A DNA stretch of 7,215 nucleotides. Origin: Bordetella parapertussis (GTDB lineage: Bacteria > Pseudomonadota > Gammaproteobacteria > Burkholderiales > Burkholderiaceae_B). Each line of letters starts with the position of its first letter. Position 1 is the first letter of the stretch. Shown here piece after piece: positions 1-6,144 of the stretch. The notes below the pieces were generated by a model. The model saw only the letters and a list, made by a program, of their open reading frames with translations, had not been told where the DNA came from and did no database searches. A program made the position numbers and the translations under genes. The stretch lies in assembly GCA_945895265.1 (NCBI GenBank), contig CAMDEF010000079.1:1-7215 (forward strand). Reading direction: 5' to 3'.

Positions 1-111
1 CTGCAGCGCTGGGCATTCATCTTCACGCGCAACCAGCCAATAGCGCCTAATCGTAGTCTCGCGTACGGTCTTGCCCCAAAGCCTGGCCCACTCCGGTCGG
101 GTCGCGCCTTG
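1..111 (-). other. Possible minus-strand gene fragment running off the left edge
   Basis: Read on the minus strand, positions 111 down to 1 form 37 codons without a stop, and the frame is still open at the window edge. The translation contains EWARLWGKTVRETTIRRY, which resembles a helix-turn-helix segment, then a Trp/Leu/Val stretch and an acidic ECPALQ end. No ATG, GTG or TTG start is visible, and an in-frame stop lies just upstream at 114-112. If real, it is therefore a fragment cut off where the recombinase remnant begins. A frame of this length can easily be open by chance and I do not recognise a family. The plus-strand frame that leads into the recombinase ORF is also open here, but its translation before about residue ALSPFHS does not look like a recombinase. 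Confidence 0.2.
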
Positions 112-523
112 TCACCGTTTCACTCGACCAAAAAGGGCGGACGATGCTATCGGTATTACATCCCGCAGCGAGACGTGAAAGAGTACGCAGGCGCATCGGG
201 CCTGCCACGAATGCCGGCAGCAGAACTTGAGTCTGCAGTGCTTGAGCAATTACGAGGCCTTGTGCGCTCACCAGAATTACTTGCCGAGGTTCTTCCGCAC
301 GCGATCAGCTTAGACCCTAGTCTGGACGAGGCCAAAGCCACGGTTGCAATGATCCGCCTTGAAGAGATTTGGGATCAGCTATTTCCTGCCGAGCAGGCTC
401 GCATCGTGCGCCTCTTGGTCGAGCGCGTAATTGTGTCACCAACTAAGCTGGAGGTAATACGCGCGAACGGGCTTGAGAAAATAGTTCTGGAATTGCAAGT
501 CGATCGTCTGCAGGCCAAGAACG

Positions 524-530
524 AGGAGGT
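524..530 (+). promoter_or_regulatory. Strong Shine-Dalgarno for the internal HTH start
   Basis: AGGAGGT lies seven bases before the ATG at 538, a near-perfect ribosome binding site. It is conserved at 5275-5281 in the second copy, with six bases before its ATG. It supports independent translation of the HTH protein even where the upstream frame is fused to it. Confidence 0.7.
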
Positions 531-537
531 CAGCAGC

Positions 538-975
538 ATGAGTGGCCTACATATCCATAAAAATGGCACGCCGGAAGTCATTGAGTCCAGCGATGGCCGT
601 TTAACGCTCTCGGTGCCGATTCAGTTCAAGCGACGCGCAGGTCGTAAGCTGATTACGCTGCCCAATGGAGAAGCGGGTGAACCGAGGCCTTGGGGTGTCG
701 CCCCCACGGCGCTGCAACTGGCTTTGGCCAGAGGGCATCGTTGGCTTGCGCTACTGGAGTCGGGGAAGGTGAGTTCGCTGCGAGAGATCGCAGCCCAGGA
801 AGGAGTCGATAACAGTTACGTCAGTCGCATGATGAATCTGACGGTGCTTGCACCTGATATCGTTGAAGCGATTCTGGACGATACGCTGCCGGATCATCTG
901 ACGCTGTTTGATATTGCGGTGGATCCGCCGGCGCTTTGGGAGGGGCAGCGGAAGTTGTTAATAAGCTTGATATAA
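538..975 (+). CDS. Small HTH DNA-binding protein of a recombinase operon (left copy)
   Basis: If translated from its own ATG, this gives a 145-residue protein that is nearly identical to the one at 5288-5722. It has a basic N-terminal region (FKRRAGRKLITLP), a central helical part (ALQLALARGHRWL) and a helix-turn-helix at about residues 79-101, read as SLREIAAQEGVDNSYVSRMM. An APDIVEAIL helix and an LTLFDIAVDPPALWEGQR tail follow. The HTH layout is that of ParB/KorB-like or small regulatory DNA-binding proteins. Proteins of this kind are often encoded directly after large serine recombinases in proteobacteria, probably as an accessory or regulatory factor; that role is inferred. The start at 538 is chosen because of the AGGAGGT site and because the second copy begins at the same residue. 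In this copy the upstream recombinase frame runs straight into it, so a fused product is also possible. Confidence 0.7.
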   Translation: MSGLHIHKNGTPEVIESSDGRLTLSVPIQFKRRAGRKLITLPNGEAGEPRPWGVAPTALQLALARGHRWLALLESGKVSSLREIAAQEGVDNSYVSRMMNLTVLAPDIVEAILDDTLPDHLTLFDIAVDPPALWEGQRKLLISLI

Positions 976-981
976 AGCTTA
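962..981 (+). repeat. Short inverted repeat at the end of the left HTH gene
   Basis: TAAGCTT and AAGCTTA form a perfect 7-bp inverted repeat around a 6-base loop and overlap the stop codon at 973-975. No T-run follows, so it is a weak terminator candidate at best. The second module lacks it, because the two copies diverge after the EGQR codons. Confidence 0.35.
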
Positions 982-1073
982 AGCCCCTGAACGCGGTCTT
1001 TGTATGAGTGTGTTAACTAGCTTGCTTTAAATCGTTTTTGCTTTCTGTACTTTTGTAGATCCGATCAATTAAT

Positions 1074-1237
1074 CAACAGCTGTCATAAGTGAAACTTAAG
1101 ACGCATAAATGATAAAAAACTTCTGCAAATTTTATAAATATCAATCATTCGTATGGTCGCGAATGTTACGATGCACTGATAGGGTCACGATTTTAAGCCT
1201 GAAACAGACACCCCTTAATCACTAAACTTGGTGACGC
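1074..1237 (+). promoter_or_regulatory. Conserved upstream region of cytochrome copy 1
   Basis: This AT-rich block is clearly homologous to 2978-3139 upstream of the second cytochrome gene. It is the 5' part of the tandem duplication and presumably carries the promoter and any operator. Conserved elements are an AATGAT/ATCATT inverted repeat (1108-1113 and 1144-1149) enclosing an A/T-rich segment with TTTATAAA, and a GGTCGCGA/GGTCACGA near-direct repeat further downstream. The ribosome binding site GGTGA (1230-1234) stands three bases before the ATG. This spacing is normal for the GGTGA end of the anti-Shine-Dalgarno pairing, and the site is conserved in both copies. The stretch 976-1073 before the block shows nothing I recognise. 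The exact -35 and -10 are not clear. Confidence 0.5.
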
Positions 1238-2908
1238 ATGAACAACAAACTTAAACACGATATTCGTTCGTGGGGTTCCTGGCGACATCTCGCATTCCTT
1301 GGACTGACTGCCATGGTAGCCAGCTGTGGGGATGGCACTGGAGATGGCTCGGTTTCAGCTCCGAGCGCTGCTGTTGCGATGAATCAGGGTGCTGCTTGGA
1401 ACGCCTCTAACCAGGCAGCCTTTTATTCTTCCGATCAAGGCTCCTGGATCATGCCCTACGAGTGGGCAAAGGCCCTGAAGTTAGCAAATGGCCAATCGTT
1501 TTTAAGTCAGCTCACCACTAGCTACGGCTACATACCAAACCCAGTCAGTCCGACCAATCCTGAGGGATTGCCCGTTGGCTTTTTAGTTGCAAATCCTGGC
1601 ACAAAAAACCAACAGCTATCCATGAACTGTGCGGCCTGCCATACCCGACAGATTCAAGTTGATGGGATTAAACACCGCATTGATGGCGGACCCGGGTTTT
1701 CTAATTTATATGCACTCTTTCAAGGGATTGATCTTGTTGTAGGGAACACCCTTTCAAATGCCGAGGCCTTTGATGCCTTTCAAGCTGCCGTTCAAGTTCC
1801 TGCAGCGACCTTACGTAAAGAGTTAAGCACTTGGTATACACCTTACAACACCTTAATGAGTAGGTCATTGCCGACCGCGCCTTGGGGAATTGGCAGGGCT
1901 GATGCAGTGGCTATGCTTCAAAACCGATCGTCGGGCTTAGATCTCGGCCCCCCAGCCAACCAACATATCATTGCCTCAAATATAGCGGTTGCCGCCCAGC
2001 CTGTGCGTTATCCTTTTATTTGGAATTCTGGCAAGCAAGACTTCACACAATGGGCAGGGACAAGCATCAATGGTGATGCCACATATGCCTTCTCGCGTAA
2101 CACGGGAGAAGCATTGGGGGTCTTCGCGCTCTTTAAACCTCGATCCAATGCCGCGGTTGCTGGCGGCGTAGATTTTTTAGTAGAGAATTCGATCAATTAC
2201 AAGACTGTGCTCAATATCCAAACTTTAGTCAATCAAATTGGACCCCCGAAATGGCCATGGCCGGTTGACAATGCGCTGGTGTTTCAAGGCAAAGAACTCT
2301 ACGAAAAAAATTGTGTTTCATGCCATGGGATTAAACAAGGCCAGCCTCGCCCCGGCAATCCAAACACCTGGGCAACGCCTGTTCAAAATGTAAATACAGA
2401 TAGCTCGTACTATAAAAACTTTGTCGTACCCACCACAAGTAGTGGTATTTTAACTGGTCTCACCGTGCCTTTTTCGACAAATGTTGTGCCCGCCTCAGGG
2501 GCCGCTTCCGTCTCGTTATTCGATGTGGCAAATTCGTCTGCCTTGGTGCAACTCGACCCCTCAATTGATCTGAGCATCAAAGCCCCTAGCCGTTCCGTGG
2601 GATCGTTTGAGTCTAAGGTGTTACAAGGTATCTGGGCCGCTGCACCCTATCTCCACAATGGCTCTGTTCCAACCTTGGCGGCCTTGCTCACCCCCGCTGC
2701 CGCCCGGCCAACTAGCTTTCAGGTTGGGCCTGTTTATGACCTGGTTAATGTTGGCCTTGCCGTCGAGCAGCCCAATGGCTCGGCAACTGTGCGCGTGACC
2801 ACGGATTGCGCCACGATGGAGGGCAATAGTCGCTGTGGACATGAGTTTGGCACTTGGCTCACGCAGGATGAAAAGACTGCCTTAATTGAGTATCTCAAAA
2901 CACTTTAA
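1238..2908 (+). CDS. RoxA-like dihaem c-type cytochrome lipoprotein, copy 1
   Basis: A 556-residue exported dihaem cytochrome c. Residues 1-29 are a signal peptide with basic start and hydrophobic core, ending in the lipobox V-A-S-C30. Gly at +2 does not signal inner-membrane retention, so outer-membrane anchoring is likely. Haem motif 1 is CAACH (131-135), followed by TRQI and RIDGGP. Haem motif 2 is CVSCH (359-363). The C-terminal third has WAAAPYLHNGSVPTL and ends RCGHEFGTWL...LIEYLKTL; H535 is the candidate distal ligand of the second haem. The motif order and spacing fit the RoxA-like family (rubber oxygenase A and the many 'dihaem cytochrome c peroxidase'-annotated homologues), which use two haems for peroxidase or dioxygenase chemistry. 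Substrate cannot be read from sequence; polyisoprene cleavage is only one possibility. Cys524 and Cys533 could form a disulfide. The start is fixed by GGTGA and by the copy at 3140. A hairpin terminator follows, so it is probably monocistronic. Confidence 0.88.
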   Translation: MNNKLKHDIRSWGSWRHLAFLGLTAMVASCGDGTGDGSVSAPSAAVAMNQGAAWNASNQAAFYSSDQGSWIMPYEWAKALKLANGQSFLSQLTTSYGYIPNPVSPTNPEGLPVGFLVANPGTKNQQLSMNCAACHTRQIQVDGIKHRIDGGPGFSNLYALFQGIDLVVGNTLSNAEAFDAFQAAVQVPAATLRKELSTWYTPYNTLMSRSLPTAPWGIGRADAVAMLQNRSSGLDLGPPANQHIIASNIAVAAQPVRYPFIWNSGKQDFTQWAGTSINGDATYAFSRNTGEALGVFALFKPRSNAAVAGGVDFLVENSINYKTVLNIQTLVNQIGPPKWPWPVDNALVFQGKELYEKNCVSCHGIKQGQPRPGNPNTWATPVQNVNTDSSYYKNFVVPTTSSGILTGLTVPFSTNVVPASGAASVSLFDVANSSALVQLDPSIDLSIKAPSRSVGSFESKVLQGIWAAAPYLHNGSVPTLAALLTPAAARPTSFQVGPVYDLVNVGLAVEQPNGSATVRVTTDCATMEGNSRCGHEFGTWLTQDEKTALIEYLKTL

Positions 2909-2953
2909 TCAAGGTACGAACATCTTTTTTCAAGAAATTTTTGCTTTGTGGAC

Positions 2954-2978
2954 ACGCCCACTTCGGTGGGCGTTGTTC
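2954..2978 (+). terminator. Hairpin terminator after cytochrome copy 1
   Basis: ACGCCCAC, loop TTCG, GTGGGCGT: a perfect 8-bp stem with a stable UUCG tetraloop (2954-2973), followed by the weak T-run TGTTC. It lies 45 bases after the stop codon and just before the second duplication unit, so the two cytochrome genes probably have separate transcripts. Confidence 0.75.
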
Positions 2979-3139
2979 AATAGCTGCCATAAGCAAAACT
3001 TAAGGCGCGCGAATGATAAAAAATTTCTGCGAATTTTATAAATTTAATCATTCGTCTGGTCACGAATGTTACGCTCAATTGATATGGTCACGAGCTTAGG
3101 TCTGAAGCAGGCTCCCTCAATCAGTAAAGTTGGTGACGC
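2978..3139 (+). promoter_or_regulatory. Conserved upstream region of cytochrome copy 2
   Basis: Homologous to 1074-1237. The inverted repeat is longer here: CGAATGAT (3010-3017) and ATCATTCG (3047-3054), perfect over 8 bp and separated by 29 bases. The spacer contains an inner AAAATT/AATTTT symmetry and a TATAAA that could be a -10. A TGGTCACGA repeat occurs twice further downstream, from about 3058 and about 3086. GGTGA at 3132-3136 precedes the ATG. This is a plausible operator or structured leader, but the regulator is unknown. Confidence 0.5.
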
Positions 3140-4810
3140 ATGAACAACAAACTTAAACACGATATTCGTTCGTGGGGGCCCTGGCTGCATCTCGCACTCC
3201 TTGGCCTGACTGCTATTTTAGCCAGCTGTGGGGATGGCAATGGGGATGGCTCGGTTTCTGCTCCGAGCGGTGCTGTTGCGATGAATCAGGGTGCTGCCTG
3301 GAACGCCTCTAATCAGGCGACCTTTTATTCTACTGATCAAGGCTCTTGGATTATTCCATATCAGTGGGCCAAGGCACTCAAATTACCCAACGGCGAATCG
3401 TTTTTAAGTCAGCTCACCACCAGCTACGGCTACATACCAAACGCAGTGAGCCCAAGCAACCCAGAGGGCTTGCCCGTTGGATTTTTAGTGGCTAACCCGG
3501 GCACTAACAATCAGCAGTTATCCATGAACTGCGCCGCCTGTCATACCCGACAGATTCAGGTAGGCGGCGTCAAGCACCGCATTGATGGAGGCCCCGCCTT
3601 TTCTAATTTATATGCATTTAACCAAGGGATTAATCTTGCCGTTGGCAATACCCTTTCAAATGCAGAGGCCTTTGACGCGTTTCAAGCTGCGGTTCAAGTT
3701 CCCGCGGCGACTTTACGTACGCAGTTAAGTGCTTGGTATATGCCTTACAACACCTTTATGAACGCGGCACTGCCGACCACACCTTGGGGGATTGGCAGGG
3801 CTGACGCATTGGGAATGATTCAAAACAGATTGTCGGGTTTAGATATTGGCCCGGTAGCAAACAGTCACGTTATTGCCTCAAACATAGCGGTTGCCGCCCA
3901 GCCCGTTCGCTATCCTTTTATTTGGAATACAGGAAAGCAAGACTTCACACAGTATTCGGGTTCGAGCGTTGGCGGTAGTAGCTCTTATTCCTTAGCGCGT
4001 GATGCGTCGCAAGTGATCGGCGTATACGCGGCTTTCTATCCTCGAGCCAATGCCGCGGTATCTGGCGGAGTCGATTTTTTAACCGAGAATTCGATCAACT
4101 ACACGAATCTGCTCAATGTCCAAAATTTAGTGAATCAAATCGGACCACCACAGTACCCGTGGCCGGTCGACAATGTGCTAGTTTTTCAAGGTAAAGCACT
4201 GTACGAAAAAAACTGTACTTCGTGTCATGGGATTAAACAAGGCCAGCCCCGGCCGGGCAATTCAGACACGTGGGCAACGCCAATTCAAAATGTACAAACC
4301 GATAGCTCGTATTACAAAAATTTTGGGGTGATCACCACTAGTAGTGGTGTGTTGAGCGGCCTCGCCATACCTTTTTCGACAAATATCGTACCGGCGTCTG
4401 GTGCAGCTTCAATTAGTTTGGTGAATACGGCAAGTGAGACTGCCTTGGTGCAAAAAAACCCCAGCATTGATTTGAGTATCAAACCTCCCGCTCGCCCCGT
4501 GGGTTCGTTTGAGTCGAAAGTTTTACAAGGGGTCTGGGCCGCAGCACCTTACCTTCATAATGGTTCTGTGCCAACCTTAGCGGCCTTGCTGACTCCAGCT
4601 GCCGCTCGGCCAACTAGCTTTCAGGTTGGACCTGTATACGATATTATCAATGTCGGCCTTGCAGCCGAACAGCCCAATGGCTCGGCAACCGTGCGCGTGA
4701 CTACGGACTGTGCCACGATGGAAGGCAATAGTCGCTGTGGACATGAGTTTGGCACCTGGCTCACCCAGGATGAAAAGACTGCCTTAATTGAGTATCTCAA
4801 AACACTTTAA
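3140..4810 (+). CDS. RoxA-like dihaem c-type cytochrome lipoprotein, copy 2
   Basis: A 556-residue paralogue of the product at 1238-2908, about 82% identical and colinear. The signal peptide ends in the classic lipobox L-A-S-C30, a better match than the V-A-S-C of copy 1. Haem motifs are CAACH (131-135) and CTSCH (359-363). RIDGGP, APYLHNGSVPTL and the C-terminal GHEFGT with H535 are all kept, so it should bind two c-type haems, which would need the cytochrome c maturation machinery encoded elsewhere. Substitutions cluster in about residues 200-420, the region between and around the haems. There WAGTSINGDATYAFSRNTG of copy 1 is replaced by a Ser/Gly-rich stretch. The first 13 residues are identical, and the last 90 or so differ at only four positions. 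As in copy 1, RoxA-like oxygenase or peroxidase activity is a family-level inference and the substrate is unknown. Confidence 0.88.
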   Translation: MNNKLKHDIRSWGPWLHLALLGLTAILASCGDGNGDGSVSAPSGAVAMNQGAAWNASNQATFYSTDQGSWIIPYQWAKALKLPNGESFLSQLTTSYGYIPNAVSPSNPEGLPVGFLVANPGTNNQQLSMNCAACHTRQIQVGGVKHRIDGGPAFSNLYAFNQGINLAVGNTLSNAEAFDAFQAAVQVPAATLRTQLSAWYMPYNTFMNAALPTTPWGIGRADALGMIQNRLSGLDIGPVANSHVIASNIAVAAQPVRYPFIWNTGKQDFTQYSGSSVGGSSSYSLARDASQVIGVYAAFYPRANAAVSGGVDFLTENSINYTNLLNVQNLVNQIGPPQYPWPVDNVLVFQGKALYEKNCTSCHGIKQGQPRPGNSDTWATPIQNVQTDSSYYKNFGVITTSSGVLSGLAIPFSTNIVPASGAASISLVNTASETALVQKNPSIDLSIKPPARPVGSFESKVLQGVWAAAPYLHNGSVPTLAALLTPAAARPTSFQVGPVYDIINVGLAAEQPNGSATVRVTTDCATMEGNSRCGHEFGTWLTQDEKTALIEYLKTL

Positions 4811-4854
4811 TTCAGTTACGAACACCTTTTTCAAGAAATTTCAGCTGTGTGGAC

Positions 4855-4880
4855 ACGCCCACTTCGGTGAGCGTTGTTAA
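4855..4880 (+). terminator. Degraded hairpin terminator after cytochrome copy 2
   Basis: Same hairpin as at 2954-2973 (ACGCCCAC, TTCG, GTGAGCGT), but with a C-A mismatch in the middle of the stem (4859 against 4870). TGTT follows. Termination may be weaker than after copy 1, allowing some read-through into the recombinase remnant that starts 50 bases further on. Confidence 0.55.
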
Positions 4881-4931
4881 ATTATGTCTTACCGCATTGA
4901 GGGTTGAGGCGCAAAGTGTAGCAACGACCTG

Positions 4932-5291
4932 TACGCGGGCGCATCGGGCCTGCCACGCATGCCGGCAGCAGAGCTTGAGTCCGCCGTGCTTGAACAATTA
5001 CGAGGCCTTATGCGCTCACCAGAATTGCTTGCCGAGGTGTTGCCACAGGCGATCAGCTTAGATCCTAGTCTGGACGAGGCTAAAGCCACGGTTGCGATGA
5101 CGCGCCTTGACGAGATTTGGGACCAGTTATTTCCCGCAGAGCAAGCGCGTATTGTGCGCCTCTTGGTCGAGCGCGTAATTGTGTCACCTACCGAGCTGGA
5201 GGTACGTCTGCGCGCCAACGGGCTTGAGAAAATGGTTCTGGAACTGCAAGCCGATCGCCTGCAGGCCAAGAACGAGGAGGTTGCAGCATGA
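4932..5291 (+). pseudogene. Truncated serine recombinase C-terminal remnant (right copy)
   Basis: Homology to the left module starts abruptly at about 4931 (GTACGCGGGCGC, matching from 183), so this copy lacks about 25 more residues than the left one, including the YRYY zinc-ribbon part. The sequence before the junction is unrelated and has an in-frame stop at 4905-4907. The ATG at 4959 corresponds to an internal Met (MPAAELE) and has no visible Shine-Dalgarno, so it is unlikely to be a true start. The remaining frame (LESAVLEQLRGLMRSPELL... to LQAKNEEVAA) is open and ends in TGA at 5289-5291, overlapping the ATG of the next gene as ATGA. That overlap suggests translational coupling in the ancestral operon. 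Without the resolvase domain it has no catalytic function; it is best read as a relic of a mobile element. Confidence 0.75.
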
Positions 5292-5722
5292 GCGGTCTAC
5301 ACATCCATAAAAATGGCACGCCGGAAGTCATTGAGTCGAGCGATGGCCGTCTCACGCTCTCGGTTCCAATTCAGTTCAAGCGACGCGCAGGTCGTAAGTT
5401 GATTACGCTGCCCAACGGAGAAGCGGGTGAGCCGAGGCCTTGGGGTATCGCCCCCACAGCGCTGCAACTGGCTTTAGCCAGAGGGCATCGCTGGCTTGCG
5501 ATGCTGGAATCAGGGCAGGTGAGTTCTTTGCGAGAGATCGCGACCCAGGAGGGCGTCGATAACAGTTACGTCAGTCGCATGATGAATCTGACGGTGCTTT
5601 CGCCTGATATCGTTGAGGCGATTCTGGACGATACGCTGCCAGACCATCTGACGTTGTTTGATATTGCGGTGGATCCGCCTACGCTTTGGGAAGGGCAGCG
5701 GACCCTGATAACAATTACATGA
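5288..5722 (+). CDS. Small HTH DNA-binding protein of a recombinase operon (right copy)
   Basis: A 144-residue protein starting at the ATG that overlaps the recombinase stop (ATGA) and preceded by AGGAGGT at 5275-5281. From the N-terminus it has a basic FKRRAGRKLITLP segment (about 30-42), a helical ALQLALARGHRWL (58-70), a helix-turn-helix at about 79-101 (SLREIATQEGVDNSYVSRMM), the PDIVEAIL helix and an LWEGQR tail. It matches the left copy at all but a handful of positions. The frame is intact and the ribosome binding site strong, so it may still be made. The family is the small HTH partner commonly found after large serine recombinases; whether it regulates recombination or transcription is not known to me. 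It has no membrane segment or signal peptide and should be cytoplasmic. Confidence 0.78.
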   Translation: MSGLHIHKNGTPEVIESSDGRLTLSVPIQFKRRAGRKLITLPNGEAGEPRPWGIAPTALQLALARGHRWLAMLESGQVSSLREIATQEGVDNSYVSRMMNLTVLSPDIVEAILDDTLPDHLTLFDIAVDPPTLWEGQRTLITIT

Positions 5723-6144
5723 CGCTCAACTGCTCGAATGCATCCCCCTCACGCCCATTTCGGTGGGTTTTGTTTTGGGCGGTCGCGATGAATGTTTGCT
5801 AGACCAACCCAACAGTAAAAATATGCAGAGAAGTGGGGCTGCGGCTGCTGGGTATAACTGAACAAATCAACGGTGGCTCGAACGCCGCGCGACCCAAGTG
5901 CAAAAAATACTCACCCAAACTGATAAAGCCAGTAGAAATGGATTGTATATATAAGCTACTTAGCTTACTGTTTGCTTGTTTTCTAATCCATCGCCTCCGG
6001 ATGCCCTCAGACTTGGAATCAATGTGAATATCGAAATTGATGTCTTTGTTCTACTGGATGCCTCTGATGATGCGCTGGAGTTGGCTGCCAGTAGTACGTT
6101 TTGCACATTAAAAAAATTATTTTAAAAATCATAGGGCTTAAATC
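5723..6144. other. Intergenic region, terminator plus degenerate sequence
   Basis: Apart from the terminator repeat at its left end I see no convincing gene in these 422 bases. A 64-codon frame (5833-6027, GTG start) has no good ribosome site and an unremarkable composition. The frame 5964-6125 reads more like protein (GINVNIEIDVFVLLDAS, then DDALELAASS) but has no credible start, and may be the tail of a decayed gene. Just before the beta-barrel gene there is an AT-rich segment with TTGCAC (6101-6106) and A/T-rich sequence at 17-bp spacing, a possible weak promoter. AGGG (6133-6136) is the ribosome site for the ATG at 6145. Confidence 0.5.
5745..5798 (+). repeat. Terminator-containing repeat, copy upstream of the beta-barrel gene
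   Basis: This block of about 54 bp recurs with few mismatches at 6914-6966. It contains the hairpin CCCAT-TTCG-GTGGG (5754-5767) followed by TTTTGTTTT, a good intrinsic terminator for the HTH gene. It also includes a further conserved 25 bp or so (GGGCGGTCGCGATGAA and beyond) that termination does not require. Confidence 0.7.

Larger units (their letters stand above)
109..975 (+). pseudogene. Serine recombinase C-terminal remnant fused in frame to a small HTH protein
   Basis: This 288-codon ORF joins two genes. Residues 1-143 are the C-terminal part of a large serine recombinase. A recombinase zinc-ribbon-like segment (ALSPFHSTKKGGRCYRYYI, counting two codons before the TTG) is followed by MPAAELESAVLEQLRGL, a charged helical stretch and LVERVIV. 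This matches the tail of proteobacterial resolvase/invertase-type recombinases. The N-terminal catalytic resolvase domain with its active-site serine is absent, so the protein cannot recombine DNA alone. Residues 144-288 are the downstream HTH protein. In the second copy (4932-5722) the two genes are separate. Here the sequence before the internal ATG reads gaggtcagcagcatg against gaggttgcagcatg, one base longer, and this fuses the frames. This copy is also three bases shorter near 451-459 (one residue where the other has Arg-Leu). The frame stays open to base 1, so the TTG at 109 is only a nominal start. Identity to the second copy is about 90% at DNA level by eye. Confidence 0.72.
1074..4879 (+). 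repeat. Tandem duplication of about 1.9 kb, two abutting units
   Basis: Unit 1 (1074-2977) and unit 2 (2978 to about 4879) share an upstream region, a 556-codon cytochrome gene and a 3' hairpin in the same order. The start codons are 1902 bp apart. Similarity begins at the CAACAGCTG/CAATAGCTG blocks and ends just after the CGTTGTT that follows each hairpin, so the units abut with no extra sequence. The two proteins differ at about 101 of 556 positions by my count and align without gaps. The duplication is therefore old enough to have diverged, but both reading frames remain intact. Confidence 0.85.

Noticed and set aside
962..981. AAGCTT-containing inverted repeat as a transcription terminator
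   Set aside because: The stem is AT-rich and short and no T-run follows. Kept only as a short repeat.
2607..2842. Overlapping small frames on both strands inside cytochrome copy 1
   Set aside because: They lie entirely within the well-supported cytochrome frame and are not kept as open frames at the equivalent place in copy 2.
1074..4879. Cytochrome pair as a known rubber-oxygenase operon such as latA1/latA2 or roxA/roxB
   Set aside because: The tandem layout and motifs are suggestive, but the substrate cannot be told from sequence and the base composition differs from those high-GC organisms, so no gene symbol is given.
4849..5061. 70-codon frame rich in Cys, His and Arg, spanning the hairpin and recombinase start
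   Set aside because: It crosses the terminator and the module junction and lies out of frame with the recombinase homology. The Cys-rich look comes from reading GC-rich codons in the wrong frame.
4889..5269. 126-codon minus-strand open frame
   Set aside because: It is the antisense shadow of the recombinase remnant. Equivalent antisense frames appear over the left copy (156-341, 375-581), and the plus-strand frame matches a known family.
5833..6027. 64-codon plus-strand frame with GTG start
   Set aside because: No good ribosome site, odd composition with a hydrophobic patch only near the end, and no family resemblance.
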